Below, one piece after another: positions 35,315-44,004 of a DNA stretch of 64,000 bases. The stretch is from Hyphomicrobiales bacterium (GTDB lineage: Bacteria; Pseudomonadota; Alphaproteobacteria; Rhizobiales; Aestuariivirgaceae). The first letter of the stretch is position 1, and each line of letters begins with the position of its first letter. The stretch spans positions 1,758,501-1,822,500 of the forward strand of contig JADJVV010000001.1 of NCBI GenBank assembly GCA_016710435.1, read 5' to 3'. The translations under genes and the position numbers were made by a program. The notes below the pieces were generated by a model. It was not told the DNA's origin and did no database searches. It saw only the letters and a program-made list of their open reading frames with translations.

Positions 35315-38300
35315 TGAAGCGCCTCATTCTCCGTGCCGCCTCCGCTGCAAGCCTCCTCGCCATCACGCTGGCAAGCGGCGTTCAGGCGCAGGATGCCACC
35401 CTGCCGTTCCAGATCAAGGTGGACGGCAAGGTAGTGGCGGGTGAGACATTGCCGGCATTGCCCGACGCGGATGCCGTGCAGGTGGACGTGAAGTTCGATG
35501 GCCTCGGTGTGCGCCCCATGCTGAACGTCTCGACGGTGCCCATGCGCGCCTCGTTCAAGGCAGGCGACGAGATCGAGTTCCTCGGTTCGCTCAACTATGC
35601 CGCTTGGGTGGAACGCGGCGAGGTCCGCATCTTCAAGCGTGGCGACAATTCCCAGAACGGCATGGTGAGCATATTGCCGCTCTCCAACCTCGCGACCGCC
35701 GACTGGGTGATGCCTGCGGACGGTCCGGAAGACATGGAATATGTCGTGCGCGTCTATGACGAGGAAGGCCGCTTCGACGAAACCGAACCGCTGCCGCTCT
35801 CGCGCACCACCCTCGACCTGCCCACCCACGACTTCGGTCTGAAGGCAGCCGCACCGGGCTATTCCGAAGACCGCACGGCAATCCGCAACATTGATGTGCA
35901 TGGCGGCGCCATCACCGTCTATGGCCGCAACGTGCCGGCGGGCCACGACGTCTACGTCATGGGTGAACCCGTGCCCGTGGATGGCGATGGCAGCTTCGTC
36001 GTCGAGCGCATCCTGCCGCAGGGTTCCCACGCGGTGAACGTCAAGGTGGAAGACGGCGGCGAGGGCCTCGACTTCACCCGCGACGTCACCATTCCGGAGA
36101 ACGAATGGTTCTACGTCGGCCTCGCCGACTTCACCGCCGGCCGCAATTTCAACAAGCACGTGGAAGCGCTTCGTCCTGGCGAATTCAGCGATGACGTCTA
36201 CACGCGTGGCCGTCTCGCCTTCTATCTCAAGGGCAAGATCCAGGGCCGCTACATCCTCACCGCCGCCGCCGATACGGGCGAGCAGAAGCTCAAGTCCATC
36301 TTCAAGGGCCTGGACGACAAGGACCCGCGCACCTTCCTGAAGCGCCTCGACCCCGACGATTATTATCCCGTCTACGGCGACGACTCCGAGGCCATCGAGG
36401 ACGCGCCCACCAAGGGCAAGTTCTACGTCCGCCTCGACCGCGGCCCGAGCCATGTGATGTGGGGCAACTTCAAGTCCAACATCACCGGCACCACCTTCCT
36501 GCGCCATCAGCGCGCCCTGTATGGTGCGCAAGGCGTCTACAAGTCCGGGACAGCCGCTCCCGATGGCGGTGCCCGCACCAATGTCGAAATCCATGCCGCC
36601 ATGCCCGGCACCGTGCCGCAGCGCGACGTGTTCCGGGGCACCGGCGGTTCGGCCTATTTCATCAAGCACCAGGACGTGACGCCGGGTTCGGAAACCGTGA
36701 CCATCGAGGTCCGCAACACGGTCACGGGCTGGGTGGTGGAGCGCCGCACGCTCACCTACGGCACCGACTATGAGTTCGACTACGTGCAGGGCGTGGTGAT
36801 CCTGCGCAACCCGCTGCCCTCCACCAGTGGCGTGGGCACGGAGAACTATCTCGTGGCCAGCTACGAATTCACACCCGCCGCCCGCGATGTGAACGGTTAC
36901 GTCACCGGTGGCCGCGCCCAGCAATGGGTGGGTGATCACATCCGCGTCGGCGTTACCGGCCTCAAGGAAAACACCGAAGGCGCTGACCAGCTGCTTTACG
37001 GTGCCGACGTTCACGTACAGCACTCGGAAGGCACCTGGCTCGAAGGCGAAGTGGCCCGCTCGGAAGGCCCCGGCTTCGGCTCTTCCTATTCTGCTGATGG
37101 CGGCCTCACCATTCAGGACAATGCCTCCTCGGGCGTGCCCAACAAGACAGCGGAAGCCTGGCGCGTCGAAGGCCGCGTGGCGCTGGAAGACATCACCTCG
37201 TCCGCCAAGGGTCATGTGGGTGCGCGCTACGAGCATCACGGCAAGGGCTTCTCCTCCCTCGAGGTCGACGCCAAGGACACGAAGCGCCTGATGGGCGCGG
37301 ATGCGGACTTCGAAGTCACGGATTCGGTTACGGCAGCTGCAACATTCAGCGACGAGAAGGTGGGCGATGGCACGCACACCTCGGAAGTGCTGGCCAAGAT
37401 CGGCGTCAAGACCGGCGAACACGTGACCGTGCAGCCCTACGGCGTCTACACGCGCAAGACCGGCAACAGCACGTCGACAGCCGAGCAGGGCCACCGCGCC
37501 GATGCCGGCATCAAGGTACTCTATGCCTGGAACGAAGATCAGGAAGCCTTCATCTTCGGGCAAGGCACGGCCACGCACACCGGCACCATGCACAAGGATC
37601 ATCGCGCTGGCGCGGGCGGCACCTTCCGTCTCAGCGAAAAAGTGACAGCCGATGGCGAGGTCTCCTACGGCACGCAAGGCATCGGCGCCGATGCGCGCCT
37701 GACCTACGAACCGACGGCGGATGACAAATACTACATCGGCTACACCCTCGATCCCGACCGTGACCTTGCCGAGAACTGGCCCTTCCAGCTGGTGGGTGAC
37801 GACATGGGCACGCTCGTCGCAGGCGCCCGCCACCGCTTCAATGACCAGTGGCTGATGTATTCCGAAGACAACTTCGATGCCTTTGGCGAACACCGTTCGC
37901 TCGCCCAGGTCTATGGCGTCACCTACACGCCCGACGCCGCCTGGAACATCACCGCCGGCACGGAAGTGGGGCAGGTCTTCGACAACACCATCGATCCGGC
38001 CACGCTGCTGAAGAATCCCGATTTCGACCGCGTCGCCCTGTCGCTCGCCGTCGCCTACAAGACGGACAACGGCCTCGAAGGCAAGGTCAAGGGCGAATAC
38101 CGCATCGACGACAGCCAGGATGATACGCGCGACATGCAGGCCTATCTGCTGCAGGCCAGCGCCGGCGTGAAGATCGACGAGGACTGGCGCGCACTGGCAA
38201 GTTTCGATGGCGTGCTGACCGATGCCACCGATACGACCCGTGACGGCGACTACGCCGAGGGATCGCTGGGCTTTGCCTACCGTCCGGCCGAGGGCGACCG

Positions 38301-38769
38301 TCTCAACATGCTCGCCAAGTACACCTACCTCTACGACCTGCCCGGCAAGGACCAGGTGAGCGTGGATGGCACCACCTCGAGCCCGGCGCAGCGCTCGCAC
38401 ATCGCCTCGGTCGATGCGAGTTACGACGTGCTGCCGCAACTCACCCTGGGCGCCAAGTATGGCGTGCGCATCGGCGAGACCAAGGACCGCGCCGCCGGTT
38501 CCGGCTGGATCGACTCGCAGGTGCACCTCGGCATCGTTCGCGCCGACATGCATATCGTGAAGGAATGGGATGCCGTGCTGGAAGGCCGCCTGATGTGGTC
38601 GCCGACCACCGACCAGAAGGATTTCGGCGCCGTCGCCGCCCTGTACCGCCAGTTCGGCGACAACCTCAAGCTGGGCGTGGGCTGGAACTTCGGCCGCTTC
38701 AGCGATGACCTGCGCGATCTCACCCAGGATGACCACGGCATCTTCATGAACGTCATCGGCAAGTTCTGA
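35311..38769 (+). CDS. Large outer-membrane beta-barrel protein coupled to protein B
   Basis: A 1152-aa protein. The start is ATG 35311 (or 35314), overlapping the stop of protein B. The signal peptide ends at SGVQA (about residue 25). Residues 30-330 look like periplasmic Ig-like beta domains (for example GGAITVYGRNVPAGHDVYV). Residues 330-560 include a beta module with FKGLDDKDPRTFLKRLDPDDYYPVYGD in pieces and ITGTTFLRHQRALYG. From about 560 on, alternating polar/hydrophobic strands with aromatic girdles suggest a large barrel. It ends GIFMNVIGKF: a terminal Phe, as in BAM-dependent barrels. There is no TonB box or plug that I can identify. A partner role for protein B (export, display or anchoring) is inferred. 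Confidence 0.83.
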   Translation: MMKRLILRAASAASLLAITLASGVQAQDATLPFQIKVDGKVVAGETLPALPDADAVQVDVKFDGLGVRPMLNVSTVPMRASFKAGDEIEFLGSLNYAAWVERGEVRIFKRGDNSQNGMVSILPLSNLATADWVMPADGPEDMEYVVRVYDEEGRFDETEPLPLSRTTLDLPTHDFGLKAAAPGYSEDRTAIRNIDVHGGAITVYGRNVPAGHDVYVMGEPVPVDGDGSFVVERILPQGSHAVNVKVEDGGEGLDFTRDVTIPENEWFYVGLADFTAGRNFNKHVEALRPGEFSDDVYTRGRLAFYLKGKIQGRYILTAAADTGEQKLKSIFKGLDDKDPRTFLKRLDPDDYYPVYGDDSEAIEDAPTKGKFYVRLDRGPSHVMWGNFKSNITGTTFLRHQRALYGAQGVYKSGTAAPDGGARTNVEIHAAMPGTVPQRDVFRGTGGSAYFIKHQDVTPGSETVTIEVRNTVTGWVVERRTLTYGTDYEFDYVQGVVILRNPLPSTSGVGTENYLVASYEFTPAARDVNGYVTGGRAQQWVGDHIRVGVTGLKENTEGADQLLYGADVHVQHSEGTWLEGEVARSEGPGFGSSYSADGGLTIQDNASSGVPNKTAEAWRVEGRVALEDITSSAKGHVGARYEHHGKGFSSLEVDAKDTKRLMGADADFEVTDSVTAAATFSDEKVGDGTHTSEVLAKIGVKTGEHVTVQPYGVYTRKTGNSTSTAEQGHRADAGIKVLYAWNEDQEAFIFGQGTATHTGTMHKDHRAGAGGTFRLSEKVTADGEVSYGTQGIGADARLTYEPTADDKYYIGYTLDPDRDLAENWPFQLVGDDMGTLVAGARHRFNDQWLMYSEDNFDAFGEHRSLAQVYGVTYTPDAAWNITAGTEVGQVFDNTIDPATLLKNPDFDRVALSLAVAYKTDNGLEGKVKGEYRIDDSQDDTRDMQAYLLQASAGVKIDEDWRALASFDGVLTDATDTTRDGDYAEGSLGFAYRPAEGDRLNMLAKYTYLYDLPGKDQVSVDGTTSSPAQRSHIASVDASYDVLPQLTLGAKYGVRIGETKDRAAGSGWIDSQVHLGIVRADMHIVKEWDAVLEGRLMWSPTTDQKDFGAVAALYRQFGDNLKLGVGWNFGRFSDDLRDLTQDDHGIFMNVIGKF

Positions 38770-38870
38770 GGCTTGTCCAGCACGCACACCGGCTTGCGCC
38801 GGAGCGGTGGTCATTGAATCTGGAGACTTGCGCGGCTGTGTGATAGACCACCTCCAGCTTTGAGGACCCC

Positions 38871-40073
38871 ATGCTGACCCCCACGCAAGCCCCTTCGATT
38901 GCCGATCTCTACGAACTTTACCGCCGCCGCGTGCCGCGCATGTTCCACGACTATTGCGAGACCGGCTCCTACACCACCGGCACCTTTGTCGAGAACAGCA
39001 CCGCCTTCGCCAGGTACCGCCTGCGCCAGCGCGTGGCCCGCAACATTTCAGGGCGGTCGCTGAAGGCCGAAATGCTCGGCGAAGAGGTGACCATGCCGGT
39101 GGCGTTGGCACCAGTGGGATCGACCGGCATGCAGCATGCCGATGGAGAGATCCTTGCGGCCCGCGCCGCGCAGGACTTCGGCGTACCCTTCACGCTCTCC
39201 ACCATGAGCGTGTGTTCGCTGGAAGAGGTCGCCAGCAAGGTCAGGAAACCCTTCTGGTTCCAGCTCTATGTAATGCGCGACCGCGACTATGTCCGGCGCC
39301 TCGTGCAGCGCGCCAAGGATGCGAAATGCTCGGCCCTCGTGCTGACGCTCGATCTGCAAATCCTCGGCCAGCGCCACAAGGACATCCGCAACGGGCTCTC
39401 CACCCCGCCGCGCCTGACGGCAGCCAACATCATCAACATGATGACAAAGCCGCGCTGGTGCCTGGGAATGATGGGCACACGCAACCGGACCTTCGGCAAC
39501 ATCATGGGCCACGTGAAAGACGTGGCCAACATCGCCGACCTCTCCCATTGGGCCAACAGCCAGTTTGACCAGACGCTGGACTGGTCGTCGGTGGAGTTCA
39601 TCCGCAAGGAATGGGGCGGCAAGTTGCTGCTCAAGGGCATCAATGACGTTGATGATGCCATCACGGCTGCCGAACTGGGCTCGGACGGGATCATCGTGTC
39701 AAACCACGGTGGCCGCCAGCTCGATGGCGCCCCCGCCACCATCGACATGCTGGCGCCCATCGTCGATGCCGTGGGCCACAAGACGGACGTCTACATCGAT
39801 AGCGGCATTCGCACCGGCATGGATGTGATGAAGGCCATGGCCATGGGGGCCAAGGGCACCTTCATCGGCCGCGCCTATGTCTATGGCCTGGGAGCGGGTG
39901 GCCAGTCCGGCGTGACCCGCGCCCTGGAAATCTTGAAGAGCGAGTTGGACACGACGCTGGGACTGTGCGGCGAGACCGACATCACCAAGGTCGGCCGCCA
40001 TAATCTCCTCATGCCGCCGCCGCCCTTCACCGTGCCAGCACCTGAACGCAAGGCTGCAAAGAAAAGCCGATGA
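38871..40073 (+). CDS. FMN-dependent alpha-hydroxy-acid oxidase/dehydrogenase (LldD-like)
   Basis: A 400-aa enzyme of the FMN-binding L-lactate dehydrogenase/glycolate oxidase family. Seen: PVALAPVGSTGMQH (flavin site) near residue 77, ALVLTLDLQILGQRHKDIRNG in pieces, LLKGINDVDDA with the FMN-contact Lys, and the active-site block SNHGGRQLDGAPATIDML around residue 278, containing the catalytic His and Arg. DSGIRTGMDVMKA and GAKGTFIGRAY close the barrel. The substrate (lactate, mandelate or other 2-hydroxy acid) is not determined by sequence. The stop overlaps the next gene by four bases. Confidence 0.92.
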   Translation: MLTPTQAPSIADLYELYRRRVPRMFHDYCETGSYTTGTFVENSTAFARYRLRQRVARNISGRSLKAEMLGEEVTMPVALAPVGSTGMQHADGEILAARAAQDFGVPFTLSTMSVCSLEEVASKVRKPFWFQLYVMRDRDYVRRLVQRAKDAKCSALVLTLDLQILGQRHKDIRNGLSTPPRLTAANIINMMTKPRWCLGMMGTRNRTFGNIMGHVKDVANIADLSHWANSQFDQTLDWSSVEFIRKEWGGKLLLKGINDVDDAITAAELGSDGIIVSNHGGRQLDGAPATIDMLAPIVDAVGHKTDVYIDSGIRTGMDVMKAMAMGAKGTFIGRAYVYGLGAGGQSGVTRALEILKSELDTTLGLCGETDITKVGRHNLLMPPPPFTVPAPERKAAKKSR

Positions 40074-40657
40074 CGCTGCAGAACCGCGTCGATCCCCGGG
40101 GCAACCTGCACGCGGTCGACGCCAAGGGCACGCTGATGGGCAACCGCGGCGGGCGGTTTCATCGCGATGACCAGACGCTGGGGCGCCGCCGCTGGGCGGG
40201 CAACCGCTGGATTGCCTGCGAACTGGCGTTCAGGGATCGGCCGCCAAGGCACGTGTGGGGCAGCAGCTACACCGAACTTTTTTTCCTGGATGAAGTGACG
40301 GCCCTTGCAGCAGGCCATAGGCCCTGTTTCGAATGCCGCCGGGCCGAGGCAAAGGCCTTTCTCGGCGACCGCCCCCTTGCAGCATTCGACCGCCAGCTTC
40401 ACGCCGAACGGAAGGCACCTGCGTCAGACGTGATGGTGCGCGATCTTCCGCCGGGCGCCATGGTGGAATGGCAGGGTGCGGCCCATGCCCGCCGCGGCGG
40501 CAAGCTGCTGCGCTGGAGTTTCGCTGGCTACAGCGATCCTGTGCACATCACGCCTGATATGAAGGCGAAGCTTTTGACACCGCCCGCAATCACCGCCATC
40601 TTGGCGCAAGGCTATCAACCGCGCTGGCATCCGACCGCACAACAATGGGACGACTGA
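40070..40657 (+). CDS. Hypothetical protein with an Ada-like GHRPCxxC motif
   Basis: A 195-aa soluble protein, translationally coupled to the oxidase upstream (ATGA) and one base ahead of the next gene's ATG, so it belongs to the same operon. The notable motif is FLDEVTALAAGHRPCFECRRAEA around residues 72-94 in two blocks. GHRPCxxC with the preceding hydrophobic helix resembles the metal-binding N-terminal domain of Ada, where it carries two zinc cysteines. The rest is basic, with RGGRFHRDDQ, ARRGGKLLRWSFAGYSDP and a conserved-looking C-terminus. I do not recognise a family. A zinc-bound DNA- or small-molecule-related role is conceivable but unproven. Confidence 0.8.
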   Translation: MTLQNRVDPRGNLHAVDAKGTLMGNRGGRFHRDDQTLGRRRWAGNRWIACELAFRDRPPRHVWGSSYTELFFLDEVTALAAGHRPCFECRRAEAKAFLGDRPLAAFDRQLHAERKAPASDVMVRDLPPGAMVEWQGAAHARRGGKLLRWSFAGYSDPVHITPDMKAKLLTPPAITAILAQGYQPRWHPTAQQWDD

Positions 40658-40658
40658 C

Positions 40659-41504
40659 ATGAAACTTCTCCGCTACGGACCCAAGGGCAAGGAAAAGCCC
40701 GGCATGCTGGATGGGGAGGGCCGCATCCGCGACCTGTCGAAGGTCGTCGCAGATATCGGCGGAGACGTGCTCTCGCCTGCAAGCCTCAACAAGCTGCGCA
40801 AGCTCAATCCGGAAAAACTGCCGCTGGTGAAGGGCAGGCCGCGCATCGGCGCCTGCGTGGCGAACCCGCAGAAGTTCATTGCAATCGGCCTCAACTATTC
40901 CGACCACGCCGCCGAAAGCGGCCTCGCCGTGCCACCGGAACCTGTGGTTTTCACCAAGCAGGTCTCCTGTCTCTCCGGTCCCAATGACGACGTGACCATT
41001 CCGCCCAAGTCGAAGAAGTCGGATTGGGAAGTCGAACTGGGCGTCATCATCGGCACCCGCGCCAAGAACATCAAGAAGGCGGACGCGCTGAAGCACGTCG
41101 CCGGCTACTGCACCATCAACGATCTTTCCGAACGCGAATTCCAGGCCGAGCGGGCCGGGCAGTGGACCAAGGGCAAGTCCTACGACACTTTCGGTCCCGT
41201 GGGGCCGTGGCTGGTGACGTCCGATGAAGTGAAGAACCCCCAGAACCTGCATCTCTGGCTCGAACTCAACGGCAAGCGCGTGCAGGACGGCAGCACCAAG
41301 ACCATGGTCTTCGGCGTGGCTCACATCGTGGCCTATCTCTCGCAGTTCTTCACCCTCATGCCCGGCGACATCATCACCACCGGCACGCCGCCTGGTGTCG
41401 GCATGGGCATGAAGCCGCAACGCTTCCTCAAGCCCGGCGACCGCATGGTGATCGGCATCGACGGACTGGGCACCCAGCAGCAGGTCGTGCTCCGCGACAA
41501 GTGA
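40659..41504 (+). CDS. Fumarylacetoacetate hydrolase family protein
   Basis: A 281-aa enzyme of the FAH superfamily, which cleaves or decarboxylates C-C bonds in 2-oxo/3-oxo acids (acylpyruvases, ureidoglycolate lyase-like or 2-hydroxyhepta-dienoate isomerase-like). Seen: IAIGLNYSDHAAESG near residue 73, PVVFTKQVSCLSGPNDDV, WEVELGVIIGTRAKNI with the metal Glu residues, GYCTINDLSEREFQ with the Asp, SYDTFGPVGPWLVT and TGTPPGVGMGMKP. The function inside the family cannot be set. It forms an operon with the alpha-hydroxy-acid oxidase and the 195-aa protein. Confidence 0.93.
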   Translation: MKLLRYGPKGKEKPGMLDGEGRIRDLSKVVADIGGDVLSPASLNKLRKLNPEKLPLVKGRPRIGACVANPQKFIAIGLNYSDHAAESGLAVPPEPVVFTKQVSCLSGPNDDVTIPPKSKKSDWEVELGVIIGTRAKNIKKADALKHVAGYCTINDLSEREFQAERAGQWTKGKSYDTFGPVGPWLVTSDEVKNPQNLHLWLELNGKRVQDGSTKTMVFGVAHIVAYLSQFFTLMPGDIITTGTPPGVGMGMKPQRFLKPGDRMVIGIDGLGTQQQVVLRDK

Positions 41505-41648
41505 GCCGTGGGCCGGAGATCCCCGAGGCAATATCAAGTGACAACCGTCACCCGGCGCCGGGCGTCATCCGGACTTTCAACTGTTGTGCAGTTTGAAATC
41601 TGGATGCTCCCGCCGTCGGGGTGACAGCAAGATCCGGGCCTGTGGGAA

Positions 41649-41912
41649 TTACCCGACCCGCGTGCCCGGCGACCGCTCGGAGATAAGCCGCAAGCGGTCC
41701 GCCTCCCACTGCAGGTCCAGGGTCAGGGGCTGCTTGCGCAACACATCCAACTCCTCGCGGGACAGGCCGATGTCGCGCAGCAGGTAGTCATCGAGGCTGC
41801 GGAGCTGGCGCAATTGCCGGCGGGCGCGCCAGTTTTTGACCATGCGAACGAGCATCGAAAAGCTGCCGTAGGGAAGGCGGCCTTGAGACTGTTCCAGAAT
41901 GTACTCGCGCAT
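41649..41912 (-). CDS. DUF1127 protein
   Basis: A small 87-aa basic protein of the DUF1127 family, common in alphaproteobacteria. The family motif is seen as WRARRQLRQLRSLDDYLLRDIGLSREEL in two blocks. ATG 41912 is preferred over an in-frame ATG 41924 because GAGG lies six bases before it. DUF1127 proteins have been linked to RNA-related and phosphate/nutrient-stress regulation in some species. The C-terminal extension beyond the motif is typical of the longer, about 90-residue, members. It is divergent from the MocR gene, and TGTATC boxes lie between. Confidence 0.88.
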   Translation of the reverse strand: MREYILEQSQGRLPYGSFSMLVRMVKNWRARRQLRQLRSLDDYLLRDIGLSREELDVLRKQPLTLDLQWEADRLRLISERSPGTRVG

Positions 41913-41925
41913 GGTGAACCTCATT

Positions 41926-41990
41926 TGTATCTATTGTATCTGTGTATCGGCAGCAATTGCCCCCTTGATTCCTGCTCATTCATAGATACA
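41926..41990. promoter_or_regulatory. TGTATC box array between the DUF1127 and MocR genes
   Basis: TGTATC occurs at 41926-41931, 41935-41940 and 41943-41948, and inverted as GATACA at 41985-41990. MocR/GntR proteins typically bind repeated half-sites in their own promoter, so this is a likely operator for the 42028 gene, possibly also governing the DUF1127 gene. Confidence 0.55.
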
Positions 41991-42027
41991 ATGAGGCCTC
42001 AAGCCAATCAATCGGAACATTGTCACC

Positions 42028-43416
42028 ATGACAATTTGGACTCCCGTTCTCGATCGCTCCAAACCGCTCTACCTCGCCATTGCCGATGCAATTTCCCGCG
42101 ATGTGGATGGCGGCACATTGCCGGATGGCGCGCGCCTGCCGCCGCAACGCGAACTGGCCTGGAAGCTGGGCGTGACGCTGGGCACCGTCACGCGTGCCTA
42201 CAGGGAGGCGGAGGAACGCGGGCTGCTGGCAGGAGAAGTGGGGCGCGGCAGCTACATCCGCCGTCACAAGGCCGCGGCACCGATCTCCATGCCGCAGGCC
42301 GACGAGGCAGGCACCATCGACCTCGGCACGGCAATTGCGCCGCCCGTGGTGACGGCCGAAGAATTCGATGCAGCCCTCAGCGCCGTGATGCGCGATCCGC
42401 GCAAACTCGATCTTCTCGACTATGCTCCACCTGATGGCTTTCCCCAGCATCGCGCCATGGCGAGCCAATGGCTGAAACGAAGCGGCATCGACGTGCCGGA
42501 GGCGCAGGTCTTCATCACCGCGGGTGCCCACCTCGGACTTGTCACGGTGCTGCAATCCCTCACGTCACCGGGCGAAGGCGTGATGGCGGAGGAGGTGAAC
42601 TACGCGCTTCTGCGCACCACCTTCCGCAACGCCCACCTGACGCCCGTGCCACTCGCCATGGACGAGGATGGCCTTGTCCCCGATGCCTTCGAGAAGGCCG
42701 CGCGCGCCGGCCAGGCGAAGTTGCTCTATCTCGTGCCATCGCTGCAGAACCCCACCACCAACACCATGAGCCGCCGCCGCCGCGACGCCATCGTCACCAT
42801 TGCCCGCGCCCATGATATCACCATCATCGAGGACGACATCTTCCGCCTGCTCGATGAACGCGTGCAGCCACCCACATTCCAGGCGCTGGCGCCGGAACGC
42901 ACCTATCACATCACCAGCCTGTCAAAGACGCTGGCGCCCGGATTGCGCCTCGGCATCGTTGTCTCGCCGCCGGGGCAGGACCGGGCCTTGCGCGCCCATA
43001 TCCGCGGCATGGCCTCGCGGAACGTGGGCCTGAGCGGGGAGCTGGCCCGCTACTGGATCGAGACCGATACGGCGAGCACCATCCTCACCCGCTCCCGCAA
43101 TGAACTGGCGGCCCGCCGCGCGGCCTTTGTCGACATCTTCAAGGGCATGCCCTGGCGCTGCGAACCGGGCGCGCCCTATGCCTGGGTGGAATTGCCGGAA
43201 GCCTGGTCAGCGGGGCGTTTCACCAGTGCGCTTGCTGCACGGCAGGTGCGGGTGACGCCCGGCACCTCGTTCAATCTGACGCCCGGAAAGCCGAGCCGCC
43301 ACGTGCGCGTCTGTTTCGGCGGGCCGCAATCAGGCCACCTCACCCGCAAGGGTTTCGAGATCATCCGTGAACTGATGAATTCCGAACCGGAAGACGATTT
43401 CACGCCGGTGGCGTGA
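42028..43416 (+). CDS. MocR-type regulator (GntR helix-turn-helix fused to aminotransferase fold)
   Basis: A 462-aa fused transcriptional regulator. The N-terminal winged helix (residues 10-75) has KPLYLAIADAISRDVDGGTL, PPQRELAWKLGVTLGTVTRAYREAEERG in pieces. Residues 100-450 form a class I aminotransferase-like domain with TAGAHLGLV, YLVPSLQNPTTNTMS, IIEDDIFRLL, and SLSKTLAPGLRLG, where the Lys would hold PLP. Such proteins use PLP as a ligand or sense amino-acid derivatives. It is divergent from the DUF1127 gene with TGTATC boxes between them, and its 3' end overlaps the MarR-type gene by 17 bases. The regulated pathway is unknown. Confidence 0.93.
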   Translation: MTIWTPVLDRSKPLYLAIADAISRDVDGGTLPDGARLPPQRELAWKLGVTLGTVTRAYREAEERGLLAGEVGRGSYIRRHKAAAPISMPQADEAGTIDLGTAIAPPVVTAEEFDAALSAVMRDPRKLDLLDYAPPDGFPQHRAMASQWLKRSGIDVPEAQVFITAGAHLGLVTVLQSLTSPGEGVMAEEVNYALLRTTFRNAHLTPVPLAMDEDGLVPDAFEKAARAGQAKLLYLVPSLQNPTTNTMSRRRRDAIVTIARAHDITIIEDDIFRLLDERVQPPTFQALAPERTYHITSLSKTLAPGLRLGIVVSPPGQDRALRAHIRGMASRNVGLSGELARYWIETDTASTILTRSRNELAARRAAFVDIFKGMPWRCEPGAPYAWVELPEAWSAGRFTSALAARQVRVTPGTSFNLTPGKPSRHVRVCFGGPQSGHLTRKGFEIIRELMNSEPEDDFTPVA

Positions 43417-43894
43417 ATGTGCCGCCATTGGCGGACTTGCCCTTGGTATGGGTGATGAGCACCCGAAGGGTCTTGCGCAACACCTCAAGACCTTCCGCGC
43501 CGATGATTTCGGCCAGTTCGGATTCGAGCCTGTTGATCTGCGTATTGGCGAGCCGCATCGCATCGCGGCCGTGCTGGGTCAGCTTCACCGCCATGTCGCG
43601 GCGGCTGGTCTGCAGGGCTTGCATCTCGATGACGCCGAGTTCCTTCAGGCGCTGCGCCGACATGTGCACGGCCTGGCGGGATATGCCGAGCCGCCGCGCA
43701 ATTTCGGAAATGCTGCTGCCGCCGTCGGCGGCGTGCACGAAAACCCGGATGTCGGACGCCCGCACGTTTTCGTAGGCGGTGCCTTGGCGGAACAGGCTAA
43801 TGCGTTCATCCAGTTCCTGGCCGAACAGGTAGACCAGGGTGCGGATGTTTTCGCCCATCGATCCGGGTGCGAGGCCTTGACTTATATCAACCAT
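43400..43894 (-). CDS. MarR-family transcriptional regulator
   Basis: A 164-aa winged-helix regulator (start ATG 43894; ATG 43858 is an alternative). The helix-turn-helix is SISEIARRLGISRQAVHMSAQRLKELGVIE in pieces at about residues 60-90. TSRRDMAVKLTQHGRDA is the typical wing and following helix. Flanking helices serve dimerisation. TCAA-CCATGA-TTGA at 43887-43900 overlaps the start codon and could be an autoregulatory site. Its ligand and targets are unknown. The nearest upstream gene on the same strand is the SGNH hydrolase. Confidence 0.88.
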   Translation of the reverse strand: MVDISQGLAPGSMGENIRTLVYLFGQELDERISLFRQGTAYENVRASDIRVFVHAADGGSSISEIARRLGISRQAVHMSAQRLKELGVIEMQALQTSRRDMAVKLTQHGRDAMRLANTQINRLESELAEIIGAEGLEVLRKTLRVLITHTKGKSANGGTFTPPA

Positions 43895-44004
43895 GATTGA
43901 CACATAGTCCGCGCGATCTGAACAGTCAAGATGCGGAAAAACCACAAAAAACCTCAATTCAAAGCGCTGTGGGTTAAAATAACCCTCATTTTCCGGCAAT
44001 TTCG

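Noticed and set aside
35179..39111. A 1310-codon open frame on the minus strand across the barrel gene
   Set aside because: It is the antisense shadow of a GC-rich gene with strong codon bias, with no domain, signal peptide or ribosome-binding site. The plus strand encodes a well-formed outer-membrane protein.
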